DNA of 64,000 nt from Archilochus colubris (lineage: Eukaryota; Chordata; Aves; Apodiformes; Trochilidae), in assembly GCA_023079485.1 (NCBI GenBank), contig CM041085.1:30117121-30181120 (forward strand), read 5' to 3'. The notes under the pieces are model-generated. The model was not told the origin of the DNA. It saw only the letters and a program-made list of their open reading frames with translations, and did not search any database. Made by a program: the position numbers and the translations under genes. Numbering within the stretch: the first letter of the stretch is position 1; each line of letters opens with the position of its first letter. Shown one piece after another: positions 24,651 to 37,064 of this stretch.

Positions 24651-25240
24651 CCTGTTCTTCAAAGTTGAAAATGAAATACTAACTCAAGGGTACATGTAGT
24701 CAAATGACCATCTTAAACATCACAGCTTTCCCTTCAGCACATGAGAAATGTCCATGTTGACCTCCTCACATCTCGGTTCTCAAAAACCAACTGTGCTGGC
24801 CCATTTGTAATTAAAAAAAAAACAAAATAGTTCCATTTGAAACTTTCATGCTGATTTATCAGGGAGCAGAAGGAACAGGTGATTAGTGTGTACTTTGATG
24901 TGTGTGCAGACAGATACCTACAGGTCACAGGCTGATTTGGAGACATATGTCATGCCTTCTTCATGAGGTAGCCTAACATGTGATGCTTTTTCTTTGTCTC
25001 TAGTTTAGGTTAGTGTCCACCTTTACCTATGCTTCTTTTACTGTCTTAGCTGACAATTTGTGGCAATTCTCTCATGATACCTACTTTTATTTGAGACTAA
25101 TTATTTTTTTTTAAAGGCATGTCTTTCATTTGCCCCAGGTTAATAACTTGGCTGTCTCTGACTCTGTCATTCTGTTATTCATGCCATGGTTACTCTTGCT
25201 ACAGGCTATTCAGTTATGTGATTAAAGGCTAATCATATTG
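24651..25240. other. unique spacer, no gene seen
   Basis: AT-rich sequence with no recognised repeat. Confidence 0.5.
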
Positions 25241-26090
25241 AACTCAAAGACCCAGCAGTGACTGGAGGAACAATGACAAGCAGAGGAATCCTAATAACCA
25301 CACCAGTGGGAAGAGACAACCCAGCTGCTCCCCAAGACCATCCAAAAGATGTGGAAAGATGGAGTAGAGTCAAACCTGTCAAAATTAGTTGGTGGGGGGG
25401 ACCAAATCTGAGAAGAGACATCAGGTGGAAGAAGGGACCATCTGGTTGCAAAGGTCAGCAGCCTCTCTGACAGAGCTCTTCGGTTGATGAGCACAGTCTA
25501 TCCTCTCTTCTGCTTAAATCTGATTTCTGACTACCTTTTTTGTGGTTATGCTGTCTGCTTAGGATATGTTTATGCAAATGCTAGCAAAACTTAAGTCACA
25601 CAAGCTGGTGAACATGAGAAGTCTGTGCACCAGCATCTGGAGTGAGCCACAAATCCCATGGGTGCTGATGCAAGCAGCTGGAGCAGGGAAGGGGCACTCA
25701 GGGATGCTCCTGGAGAAACTGGGAAAGCCAGTAGCAGCAGTGACCTCATATATCAAGTATTGCCATACTGCAATAGCAGACTCCAGTCCCAATCAGTAGA
25801 AGAGGAGGAACAGGAGTAAGGTATCCTGGGCTCTTCATGTTTGTCTGAGGGCTGTGTGCCTGCAGGTTGGTGCTGGGAAAGGCCATGCTTTCCCTCTGCA
25901 TGGACCTGTGTGTCTGGATGGGTGTGTGGTGTGAGTGCACTCATGCAGCCATCAGGACTGGGTGCTCAGCCTCTCCACTGCCTGTGCCTGGGGCAGCCTC
26001 GTGTACATGGGGCTGGGACAGGAGGAGATCCCCTGGCTCCCAGTGCCCATCTCTGACAAAGACAAGACTTTCCTCTTGCCAAAACTCATG
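25241..26090. other. GC-richer segment of unknown nature
   Basis: Two GC-rich blocks (about 25250-25500 and 25610-26080) stand out from AT-rich flanks. The second has several overlapping open frames of 60-80 codons on both strands, which reflects composition more than coding. The abrupt edges suggest old repeat material such as an LTR or retrovirus-derived piece, but I found neither TG...CA ends with a target duplication nor a recognisable protein. Confidence 0.35.
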
Positions 26091-29000
26091 AGCACATTTA
26101 AGTTTGAAGGATTTCTTGTCACCTTAGTAAAATAATTTAAGTCTGCTGTGACTCTTAACTCACTTTTACCTGCCACACTGTGCAAGGGATTCAGTAATCT
26201 GTGACTTTCTTACTGCCTTGTTGAGGTCCCTAATACTGTTTTTTTAATTGTTATCTAAACTATTATCTAAGCTGCTTAATTTTCTGTCTTTTCTTCCTTA
26301 TCTCTACCGAGGCTCCTGGACTGTGCCTTATATCTACTGTAAAAATCTCATTAGAATTATCTGTGGGTTTTGTTTTGGTTTTTTTTTTCCCCTATAGTTC
26401 CAAATTCTCATTCAAATTCCTCAGTATCCCCTGGGTACACTACACTTTTGAACTGAACAATGCAATATACATAAAGAATGCAATAAGTCTTACTTGTAGC
26501 TGTACTTAACTTTTGAACAGATGGGCTCCTTCTCAGCTTCTCAGAAGCCAGGTTCTGGCTGGCCAGGAGCAGTAATTTGTACATTTCATTGTAAATCACT
26601 TTAAGTGGGTCTGAAACTGAAATTTAACATCTAACAAGAATAGCTATTGCCTTAAAAAAAAAAAAAAAAGTGATTCCTGAATATGATTCAGCCTTGCTGA
26701 ATGGATTTATTCGCAGAAATAGCATAGCATAAAAATGAAAAATGCAGAACTAGTGACTGAGTGAAAAAAAAGTGATCTGGATATGTTCAGGAGAAATTTG
26801 ACAGTGATGAGAATTTTTCATGCTTGACCACTCAACCAAGATTATATATATTCATAAGGAAATGTAAGATTGTTCAGAAAATTAACTGAAAGATGCAGGA
26901 GTCACATGAATTAAGTAAAGTGTGTCAGACTTCCGTGTAAAGTTCTCAATCAGATATTAAAAAAAATTTATTTTCTGCCTGGGAGTTAATTGCAGTGTTT
27001 TGCTCACGTGATCAGTTCCAGTGACTAGACACAAAGTTTTACCAAACTATGAACTCTGAGGTCCTGAAGGGATGAGACAGAAGGGCTTGAAACCCTGCTG
27101 GATCAGTGGGAGAATAAATAATTTTAAGACTGTGGGGCTGCACACCAGGAATTTAATTGAATGCATCAACTTATCTCAGAAAGGATAATAGGAGTTCCTT
27201 AGAAGATAACACCTTTCAGATACACCTGTCAGAATTTCCAGAACAGTAAGATTGCCCCTAGCTGTGATTTGCTCTGTATGGAAAAGGGTATACATATGCT
27301 TTCTGTTGTCTTTTTAAAATGTTTTCAACATATCTGCTTTTATATCTTAGATTTTCATCATAAATTAAGCTATCAAAGTCAGAAGCAAAAGTAATTAGCT
27401 GAGATACTGCATTTTAGCATGCTTATAAATCAACTCCATATGCTTTGATATGCTTTGCAGGGTGCTGATATTGTGAACTTTTTTTTTTTTTTTTTTTTTT
27501 ACCTTTTCTGCTTAGACTAACCCATACATTTTTTAATTATTTTGAGCTGCTGTTAACTTATTTTTAGGTTCCCTGAAAAAGTTGTTAAAAAGTTGTTCCA
27601 TATGTGATCACATTGAGCAAATTAATTGGAAAAATTATCAGGACAAAAAAGCAGACAAAAGAGGAAGGTTGAAAATGTGAAGAAAATGGAAACAAGAGGT
27701 TGTAAGGGGTGTAAATTAGAAGGGAGGAAGGAAAAATAAAGCTGAAGAAAAGAAAGTGAACAAAGAGGTCAGATTCCTTAGAAAGAGAGAAAGAGAAGGT
27801 TTTCCAAGCAGATTCAGTGAAATGAAATCAGAGTAAGTGGGAAAAGTATGTGGCAAATATATGGAAAAAATGTAAAGGGACAGAAAATTACCAAATATCT
27901 CATTTAAAACAACTTTCATATGAAAGCTGTAAATTTAAGATTTCCCACAAATTCAGCCAAGATGACTTCTGAAGCCAAAGGCTTTACTATGAGCTGTTAT
28001 TTTTCCTGTATGAGTTCCTGATTTAATACCTTTATGGAAATAAAGTCAAACATCTTAATTCAAAATATTTCTAGTAGAACCTCCAACAAGTCTTTGCATT
28101 TTTTTCAGAAGTTTGTTATACTTAGTTTTACATCTATTTCAGTCTAAATTGATTTAACTTTAACTTTAGCTCAAAGAGTTATCAAATATTGAAGAACCCT
28201 CTCTCAAATTTCTATCCTAATAAAGTACAGAGACTTAGATGATATCATTTCTACAATATGAAAAATGGTTTGAGTCTTTTCATAAGGAATGCTTTAAAAC
28301 CTATTTCATTACCTCCTTCTGGTCCTCACTTCATTCTGCCTTTTTTTAATACCCTTCTTCAAATAGACACAGCAGTCTGCCGGCAGGAAGAGATGACAAT
28401 CTCTTGGGGTTTCTACTCAGCACTCTCCACAGCTTACATACCTAAATACTCACCTTTTAACCAAAGCTTTAGGTGCAGCTCAAATGCTGCTGGTGACAGC
28501 TCTGGGTCTGGGATTTGCATTACAAGCTCAGGGGACTGTGGCAATGGCTGCAAATGTGGCATTGACTGAGCAAGCTGAGGGAGAGGCAGCTGATGTTCAA
28601 TCATGTGCCCCTGGCCAGAAGGCCAGCTTCCCAAATCCTTCACCTAGGTGCCCTTTTGACATAACAACTCTTGTCCTAGAGTGATGGCATCTAGGATTTA
28701 TGCCTAAATAGGTCTTTTCACTTGGGTGTTCCTTTGTTGTTTTTTTTTGGTGTCAGGCTGACAAGTAATCTACAGCACTGTAGGTATTGTTGCTGTTCTC
28801 TTTGTCAAGAAAATTTCATCTCAGAAAGAAGTCAAATTAGTTTGGCCATAACTATTCACACCCCCATATCCCCATAACCTATTGCAAATCTTTAACAGTT
28901 ACTTTCCTTTGATGTATTTGTCTCATCTGGCATTCCATTTATTTTGGTCAGAATTGATGTATATCAGTCTGAAAGATGTACAAATGCCCAGTCAGCCTCG

Positions 29001-30235
29001 CTGGCCTTTAAGAAAGGACACCTCAAATTTTGAATATTTCCAGTGCTCTGTATTCTCCAGAAGATTCAGAGTCTTGGCTCAGAAATGTCACTGGCTGTCA
29101 CTTCAAAACTCTTAACATGGGCTTTCATGCACAGTCTTAGTCATCATTGCTTTTGTATCCTACTGAGTTATAATTAAGTTACTGTCTTTGTTGACTGGTA
29201 TTTTTGTGAAATGCAGATAGATATATGAAATATTCCTGTCTGTCTTTATTTTAAGTAACGGTTCTGTAATTTGTATTTGTTTTGTCCATAAATGCTAACA
29301 GAATTTCTTTTAATGTAAATGTCTTTTAATCTCTTTAGCCCTGTTTGCCTCGTCCTTTCTCTTTTTCTGTCTGAGTTCACTTCAGCTACAAGGCTTGAAT
29401 AGATTTGGGGTTTAGTTCCTACTGAAGCAGATTAAGCAAACTGCTACCCTGTAAAGTCTGCATATGTTTACATCCTGATAACCACCATCATCCTTTATCT
29501 TTTCTCTGAAATATATCCTTTGCTTGAATATGTTTTTCCTGCAGAAAGAATTGTTGGGGTTTTTGTTGCATGATTATTATTATAACTCTCTTGTCATGCA
29601 TTTCCTTAATAGGAGAACCAGAGCTAACTATTCAGCTGCATTTTGTAGGAGAGTAAGGATAGCAATTTGCTTGGGTTTGTGAGCTGAACAGAAGAAAAAA
29701 ACAGTGCCCATGAAAACAACTATGGATTGTTTTGAAACAACTGTGGATTGAAAACAAACTATGGATTAAGCATCCTTTTGCACAGAAAAAAACATGGGGC
29801 AACCTTCAGAACAGAATAAAGAGAAAAAGGCATAAGGAACATTTGCATGGAAATGTCTCTGAGAGAGATACCCATATCCTGGGAGATGACCATGTATTTC
29901 ATGGGCTCACATGACAGCAGTCTTAGGCATGTGCAGCCTCCAGGTGATTATAGGATGTTTTAAGGTGAAATGGGTATTTCAAGGATAGTGTGGGAAGGCT
30001 AGGGGCAAATGGGATAAGCCAAGAGGGATAGTGATCAAAAAAAACCACCACAACTGAAGAAGTATAGTGTAAATGCAAAAGTCCTGCTACCTGGTATAGG
30101 TTATTCCCAGAATAATATTCCCACTAGTGAATCTCTCAGGCAATTACAGAATGTATTTGTACATGCAAATGAAGAAATTTAGTACCTGGTACATAGAGAG
30201 GGACTGAAAAGTGCAATCCTTACAAACAAGCACTA
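26091..30235. other. unique AT-rich sequence, no gene seen
   Basis: It holds an A-run of 16 (26654-26669) and a T-run of 22 (27479-27500). No retrocopy body adjoins either run. No exon or RNA gene is recognised. Confidence 0.55.
27479..27500 (-). repeat. poly(T) run of 22
   Basis: The longest homopolymer in the window. It could be the tail of a minus-strand retrocopy, but the adjoining sequence matches nothing I recognise and I see no flanking duplication. Confidence 0.9.
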
Positions 30236-30241
30236 CTAGAG
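30236..30241. repeat. target-site duplication, left copy (CTAGAG)
   Basis: Identical to 30542-30547 and directly abutting the LTR ends. Confidence 0.85.
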
Positions 30242-30541
30242 TGTAGCGGGAGGAGCCATTCTTGCTCCTGAAGCTCGACGAGCTGCTGGTCTCTTCCAGG
30301 ACTCCAGCCACCACACAGCGCTTCCAGGGTAGAAGTGTAGCAGGAAGAGCCTTTCTTGCTCCAGAGGCTCGACGAGCTGCCGGCCTCTCCATACCTCACA
30401 CCAGAGTGAGCTTCCTCTGTGGGTGTGTGTCCCACCTTTATTGGCACCCTGGTAATAGGGGGCCTGCCCTAACCAGGCACAGGTGGACTCACACCCACTC
30501 TTTGGCAACTCAAGGCACCTGGTTTATCTTGTTTCTCTACA
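30242..30541 (-). mobile_element. ERVK-type solo LTR with 6-bp target duplication
   Basis: A 300-bp element with inverted ends TGTAG...CTACA. It is bounded on both sides by CTAGAG (30236-30241 and 30542-30547), a perfect 6-bp target-site duplication, the size made by class II (alpha/beta-like) retroviruses. AATAAA on the minus strand (plus-strand 30437-30442) sets the orientation. A GC- and CpG-rich 55-bp unit is repeated at 30242-30298 and 30336-30390 (period 94), so the 3' end of the LTR contains a duplicated module with the motif GCTCGACGAGCTGC. No internal viral genes flank it, so this is a solo LTR. The overlapping open frames on both strands here are composition artefacts. Confidence 0.88.
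30437..30442 (-). promoter_or_regulatory. AATAAA polyadenylation signal in the ERVK-type LTR
   Basis: Read on the minus strand, it lies about 100 bp from the 5' end of the LTR and 195 bp from its 3' end. It is the main evidence for the orientation of the element. Confidence 0.45.
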
Positions 30542-30547
30542 CTAGAG

Positions 30548-32493
30548 CTTAAGCTGTGTAAACCATTCTTTTATAACAAGTTATCATAAAAAAAACCAAT
30601 TAGCATAATTTCTCATTCTTTTAAAAATGGAAAAACCTGTGTGACATTTATAGTGTACCCAGTAAAACAGCCATACTTTAATTAAATAGGGGTCTTTTTA
30701 TTACTTCATGTTGAACATGAAAATTAGCTGTAACCGACCCATGATACTCACACAGTTAGTGTGGTAGCAAATGGTAGCAAACCTTTTAGGATGGTAGGGA
30801 AAATGTTTCCAGCAAAACTGATGTAAAACCAAATTAATTTAATTGTTGTCATTGTTGTCAGAGAGCAGAAAGGTCTTTTTCATTCCTCTAAAACATGAAA
30901 TAAGTGTTGAGATAAAAATTTCACTGACAGTGAGAAAGTGCTCTTTTTGTATGAGAAAAACATTACTGATAACAGTCCAATATCATATCTCAAATGGAGA
31001 AACTGTTAGTTTCCAAAATATAATTACATTTGTGTAGCATAATTTATCTGGAATAGGCAACAGAAGGAAAGGTATTTTGGAGAACAGTGGCATATAACAA
31101 ACTATCCCTGTTTCAGCTCTGGATTTCACTGGGTTAATTCTAAAAATGACTGGTCCCTAAATCCTAAAATCACTGAAGGTTCACTCATCAGAAAATACGA
31201 GTTGGATTTCATCTCCTTCCTCAGATTCCTGAAGGTATGTTGAGTGACAGACTGAGATGGACCAGACAGGCCTTCATGTCTACATAGCCCCTTTCATCTG
31301 CACAAAACAGAGGACTCTCAGAGCCAGAAACATTGGTGCTAGTTAGGTATTGTTTCTCGACATGTTTTTCTGCAACATAAGATAAATAAAGTCTAATGAG
31401 CAAGAATCAACCCGGAATGGATATGCAGCAAGCAACTTCCAAATCTATACCACACCAAGTACTCACAGAACTTAGAAGGCTGACAGAATATATAGCATGA
31501 CACTGTAGGTCAGACAACTTTGATAAATAAGCAGAATTTCCTTGAACAAAGATAGCTGTTGGCCAGGGAAAAGCAGTCAGCCAAAGTCTGCTAGATTTCT
31601 GCTAGAAACAGAGCAATCTATCACTTGATCCTTGGTCACTATATGAAACTGATTAGGAAATAATCTGACAAGGTTATAAAAGAGCCTCTCCCTTTTTTTA
31701 GTAAACCCATGGTTTGGAACAGCAGGAGAACAGCAGAGCCGATGGAAAAGCTGCAGGAAGCCTTCACCTGTCAAAGCATCCAGAAAGGATGGAAAAGAGA
31801 CAGGCAGAATGGTCACAGGTGTGTTTAGCATCTGTTTTGTTATTTGCTCTTTATTGTCTGTCTTAAGGAAAGGATAGCTATTCAGACACTCTGTCCAAAA
31901 TATATTTATGTGATGAACATTACCTCCTATGTATGTCTGAGGAAATGAGCTTAGGAGACCCCTCAGGGACTTCAGAGATCAGGTAAAGAGCACCACATCT
32001 CTGTGAGCACGGATACTTTCATGTGCATATAAGGTCTGACTACTCTTATGGTAAAAAGAAAAGGAAAAAATGAAAAAATAAAAAGATCTGTTATATGGGA
32101 AGGTTTCTAGCTTTTGAAAATATTGCACCTTTTCATATGCACTTCCAGCTGCTGCTTGCCTACAGCCTAACTCCAACCAGTGCCTTCTGTCTCATTAGAT
32201 AAGGAGGATATAAAAGGATTTCTGGCTTGGGATTTAGATTCGGTTGACTTCACTGGGAGGATGCACATGCTTTTTAATTGGAAAGCATGCTTGGTTCTGA
32301 TTCCCTTTCTAAGAGTCAGATGGCTATAAATGTAAGGCCTCTTTCATCTGGAATCCAGGTGAAATGAGGGCAGTTAGTTTAAATCCCTTTGTGGAAACAC
32401 AGCCCTGGTTCCACTTCATATTAACAGCACTGACACCAAAATTAAAGCTTAGTTAAATCAGTAACAGAAAACACAACTACCCCCAAGTAGTTT
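30548..32493. other. unique sequence, no gene seen
   Basis: AT-rich with no recognised repeat. The minus-strand frame at 31577-31831 (84 codons) has no recognisable domain. Confidence 0.55.
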
Positions 32494-32590
32494 AGGATAG
32501 GATGGGATAGGATAGGATAGGATAGGATAGGATAGGATAGGATAGGATAGGATAGGATAGGATAGGATAGGACAGGATAGAACAGAATAG
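32494..32590 (+). repeat. (GGATA)n pentanucleotide microsatellite grown from a CR1 tail
   Basis: About 17 units of GGATA, nearly perfect in the middle, with GGGATA at the left and ACAGGATAGAACAGAATAG at the right. It directly abuts the 3' end of the reverse-oriented CR1 that starts at 32591, so it sits where the normal CR1 8-mer tail should be. The degenerate units next to the CR1 look like intermediates between tail and pentamer. Confidence 0.93.
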
Positions 32591-32822
32591 TCTATTTCAG
32601 TTGGAAGAGGCCTACAAGGATCATCTAGTCCAAATGCCTGGCAACTTCTGAGCCAAAAGTTAAAGCATGTTATTGAGGGCTTTGTCCAAATACCTCTTAA
32701 ACTCTGGAAGGCTCAGGGCATCAATCACTTCTCTGGGAAGTATGTTTGACCACTCTCTCAGTAAAGAAAGGCTGCCTAATATCCAGTCAAATCTTTCCCT
32801 GGTGCAGATTTGAACCATAAGA
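32591..32822 (-). mobile_element. CR1 LINE, short 3' fragment, minus strand
   Basis: It begins with CTATTTCAGTTGGAAGAGGCC and GGATCATCTAGTCCAAATGCC, the CR1 3' terminus, and runs about 230 bp into the C-terminal region of ORF2 (AAATACCTCTTAAACTCTGG, GAAAGGCTGCCTAATATCCA). Only the 3' end survives. Confidence 0.88.
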
Positions 32823-33339
32823 CACTATGCCAGTAACTTGGCAGCCTTAAAAGAGCAAAGCCAAAAATACCACAGCAGCTGTCCTGTTGATCTACTTGTA
32901 CTTATCAAAAAAACAGGACAGATCTGACATTTAGTACAAAAATAATTTCCCAGTTCATTCACAGTTACATGGGGGAACTGGGTAAACTTTGCGATGTGTG
33001 CTTGTAAACAAACCTCCTTACCCCTGGAGTGAAGCATTCCTAGTAAGTAATTAATTGAAGATTAAGTTCTATATCTTGAAAATATTACAATTTTGAAGGA
33101 CCTTACCATTATCTATATCCTGGGTTACTTCCATGTTTTTCTCATTAAGCAGTCACTGTTTTGAATTCAGATCACATTATCTATTCTGGGATGAGTTATC
33201 TTTTCTAATATTATTATGCAATAAAAATTGCTTTCTAGACTGCCACACAAAATAAGTTGAATTTTTGATCAGAGGCACGGAACAAAAGTTACAGGATCTC
33301 AGGACTGAAATATAATCTTGTTACTACAAACAGATCTTT
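32823..33339. other. unique spacer between two CR1 copies
   Basis: No repeat or gene seen. Confidence 0.5.
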
Positions 33340-34185
33340 CCCTCAACAGGTTTGCCAATGATGCCAAACAGTGTGGTGTGACAAACACACTGGAGGGTAG
33401 GGAGGCCATTCAGAGGGACCCTGGAAGGCTTCAGAGGTGGGCTCATGCCAACCTCATGTAGTTCAAAGTGCAAAGTCCTGCACCTGGATTGGGGCAAGTC
33501 CCACGTACGAATGCAGTTTGAATGGAGAATGTATTGAGAACATCCCTAAGGAGAAAGAATTGGGGTGTTGGTTGATGAAGAGTCATCAATGTGGGCCACC
33601 TGTATCCTGGGCCTCATCAAAAGAAGCGTGGCCAACAGGTCAGAGGATGTGATTCTCCCCCTTTACTCTGTTCTTGTGATACCCACCTGAGTATTGTGTC
33701 CAATTTTGGATCCCCCAACACATGAAGGACATGGAGCTACTGGAGCAAGTCCAGAGGAGGGCCATGAACATCCTCTGAGGGCTAGAGCAGCTCTCCCATG
33801 AAGACAGGGTAAAACAGTTGGGGTTGTTCAGCCTGGAGAAGAGAAGGTTCCAAGGAGACCTTATAGCAACCTTCCAGTACATTAAGGGTCCTACAGGGAA
33901 GCTGGGGAGAGACTTATTATGAAGACAGGTAGTGATAGGACAAGGGGTAATGGCTTTAAACTGGAAGAGGGCAGATTTAGGTTAGATATTAGGAAGAAAT
34001 TCTTTAGTGTGAGGGTGGTGAGACACTGGCCAGAGGATGCTGTGGATACCCCCTCATTAGAAGTGTTCAAGGCCAGGTTGTATGGGGCTTTGAGCAACCT
34101 GGTCTTGTGGGAGGTGTCCCTGCCCATGTAAGAGGGTTATAACTTGATGATCTTTCAGCCAAAACCACTTTCTGAATCTATGATT
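33340..34185 (+). mobile_element. CR1 LINE, 3' portion, plus strand
   Basis: It starts within the end of the reverse transcriptase region (GGTTTGCCAATGATGCCAAA, corresponding to the 'skFADDtK' area) and continues through AACCTCATGTAGTTCAAAG, the [18 protein letters not shown] stretch near 33823-33850, and [20 protein letters not shown] at about 33970-34030. It ends with CTTGATGATCTTTCAGCCAA and TGAATCTATGATT near 34180. Several frameshifts are present. It is about 845 bp and 5'-truncated. Confidence 0.9.
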
Positions 34186-37064
34186 AACTTTGCTTTCCTT
34201 TGCACAGGGATATTTTTCAGTCTCCAGGCATCTCCTGTGTTCTTTCTGCTTGCTCCTCACCATTTTGCTTTTTGTATGAAGCTTCCCTTTTGTAAATTTA
34301 TGTCAAAATCATTCTTTATCTCCCACACAACTGCTTTCTATTACCTTTTAGGCTGTAGTGTGTATTTGTCTGTCCATTGTTTCTGTTCTGTCATATTTCT
34401 CTTGAAGAACCATATTAGTCCACAGCTGAAAGGGGAAGATAATATAGTTAAATGACAGCAAAGACTACTGGTTAATCAGAAGGCCTGTTCACTTTACTTA
34501 TATGAAATATTTTATTTTATGGAAAGCCACTTTGTTGACCTACTTTTTTCGATCTTTCCAGACTGAATTATGTTACTAGGTATTTACCTCTGATTGTCAA
34601 AATCATTATTCAAAACCAACTTTATTTTCCCTCTTCAAAACTCCTTCTATCTTACCCTGAGCTACTCCTTCATCTTGTTGTTGCCTTGAAGATATTTCTT
34701 GGTTTGTATTTTTCATTTATCCCTAGAATCCATTTCCTCTTGTTAATTGTCGTGACTGGCTCTCTTTTGTGCTGTTTCTTCAGCATTTCAGACTTACCTC
34801 CACTCAACCTTTTTTCTTATCTGATGATTTAGGTGGTTAGTTGTTGAATCAAACAATAAATAGCTCCTTTGCTATCTAGCTAATATTTTTTTATTTATTT
34901 CTTGAATATTACTCACTCTAAATGAATGCATTCATAACTCAAATGCATTTATTTGAGGTATCCTTGAGTCGCAGGTCAGCTAAGGCTTTCTACCTTATGT
35001 GGAGCCCATATGGTGAAATACTGTGTGTATTTCACTACAGTATTGGTGGAATACTGTGGTGTGGCAGTGTAAAGTGTGGCAGTCTAGAGAAAACAGAACA
35101 CATTACACAGAGATTTTCTGAAACTGTACTGGCCCCACTTGGTGGGTTCAGGGCTAGGAAGAGGTGTCACTCTACTCCAAATGCAGCCTTCCTTTAAAGA
35201 AGAAAAAGATGGCACCTCATCCCATTTCCTACAGGGTGGCAGAAGATGAGAAACATAGCCCAGGAGGCAGAAGACCTAGATAAAATATCTCTTATTTTAA
35301 CCAGTCCTCTGCATGCAGACTGCAGATCTGTAGCACTACAGTGCAGTTTTCTCTTGGCCCACTTTCTGTGGAAATGAGGGTACAGGAAGGAGAATTATTA
35401 TGTCATGGGACTTTGCCCAAGCACAGGATGAGGGTGGATCCAGAGCATGCATCCAGGCCCTTAAGATGAGAGGCACTCAATGGTCACAGCTAGAAATGAA
35501 AGAGAAGGACAGAGGGCTACAGTTTAAAAACAGTTTAAACTGCATTCAGTTTAAAAACATTTATTGTAATAGAACATAAATCCCAGTGTATTTTGGCACA
35601 CAACTTCTTACCATCTAATGACAGTTAAAAGACAGCTTGTTTTGTTCTGTTCTGACCCACAGGTCCTGTAGATATTCTCTTAGGTGTTCAAAACTGTGCT
35701 TATGTTGTTATGGGCCCTGTTTGCTCTTCAATTCTCATACCTAGAGTGCACTGCAAATAATCATGCAGTTGGGTGGGCAGTGGAAACCCTCTCTTTAGGG
35801 GCTTTCAATATGTTTGTGTCATAGGCAGTCAAGCAGATGATATTTGGTAGTGTTGGCAGAGACTTACTCTTAGAGTAGGACAGTGGCAAGTATAAAAATT
35901 AAGCCTGAGGGTCTGTTGAATAAAAGGCCTCATTAGTCCCACAGCTGATCACTTTTCTATATGAGTAGAGGTCTGGTGAATACCATCACTTTCTGTTGGC
36001 TTCAAGTGTGGATGTTGGAAACAAAAAGGCTTACAGATATTTCCAGATCTGAGTCAACATCAGGTTTCATAAAACAGTTTACCCTGTCAGAAGGAGCCAT
36101 ACTTGTTTCCATGCTCCTGGAAAGCCATGCGCCTTTATTCTCTGTGGATGTGGCAAATGTTGCTTTGGACCTTAGATGCAGTTGTAGTTAATACATGCAC
36201 GAAATACTAGTACATGCCTAAGCTTGTCTGCTCACTGTAAAGCTTGTGTTTAGTGACTTAACATCATCCCTTTCTCTTCTGGTGAGAAGTGGAAACTTAA
36301 ACAACTGCAGTCCAGTGCTTTAGCTTTGTTACTCTCAGCAGCTCACCGTATTTTTTGTGATTCACACCACATCAGTTTGCACTTTATTTGTCAGGATACA
36401 GGTACAAACTGCACATTGAACACAGTTTTGGGAGAAAGAAATGGTAAGAAAAGAAAAGAAATCAAACTGATCTGCAAAAGCTATTTTTATTATGTCACTG
36501 GCAAAAGTTTATGGGGACAAGGAGAAGAGAAGTGTATAATAGGCTGTTTTCAAGATTCAGTCATACTGACAATTTTTTTTAAGCCTTAGAAAAAAAGCAG
36601 TCTATCCTGTCTTTGAGTTGCAGATGTAATCACAAGTATAAATAATTGTTTAAAAATAAATTCCAGGAAAATTTTATATTTTTGGAGAGGAAGAAAAATT
36701 CTGTTTTGCACTTCTACCTTGCATGGGAGCTAAACTGAAATCCAAACAATATATAACACTTCATCATGTTGATCTGAAAATGTCTGAGCTCATGGGGATG
36801 CTGTATCACTGAAAAGAAAATCTGCTTCCACAAGCAATATAAATCAAAGAAATACAAAAATGAAGAGAAATAAACAGACCACTCTCACAAATATCTCCAA
36901 GTGTCTGAGGAAGATGGATGATCCTGATGTGTGATTCTGTGCTAAGGACTGAAAAAGTCAAGGGGCAAGTAGGAATGAAATGTGTTACAATTTGGATTTC
37001 GAGACAAGACAGAAAGAGCTCCTGGCAACTGTGCTTATCAATAATGATGAAAGAACTTCCAAAG
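34186..37064. other. unique sequence, no gene seen
   Basis: No repeat family or gene is recognised. A pair of adjacent hairpins lies at 35013-35057, listed separately. Confidence 0.55.
35013..35057. repeat. two adjacent short hairpins
   Basis: The first is GTGAAATAC (35013-35021), TGTGT loop, GTATTTCAC (35027-35035): a perfect 9-bp stem. The second is ACAGTATT (35037-35044), GGTGG loop, AATACTGT (35050-35057): a perfect 8-bp stem. The two share the AATACTGTG word, so they probably arose from one another. Confidence 0.7.

Noticed and set aside
27479..27500. Poly(T) and the poly(A) runs at 8890, 26654 and 55513 as tails of processed pseudogenes
   Set aside because: No gene-like body or flanking target duplication was recognised next to any of them.
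30220..30552. Several overlapping 75-96 codon frames as a GC-rich exon
   Set aside because: The region is bounded exactly by a 6-bp target duplication and has LTR ends. The frames follow the duplicated GC-rich module on both strands.
32494..32590. GGATA array as a CRISPR-like or telomeric repeat
   Set aside because: There are no spacers between units, the unit is 5 bp, and it is not TTAGGG. It is a microsatellite on a CR1 tail.
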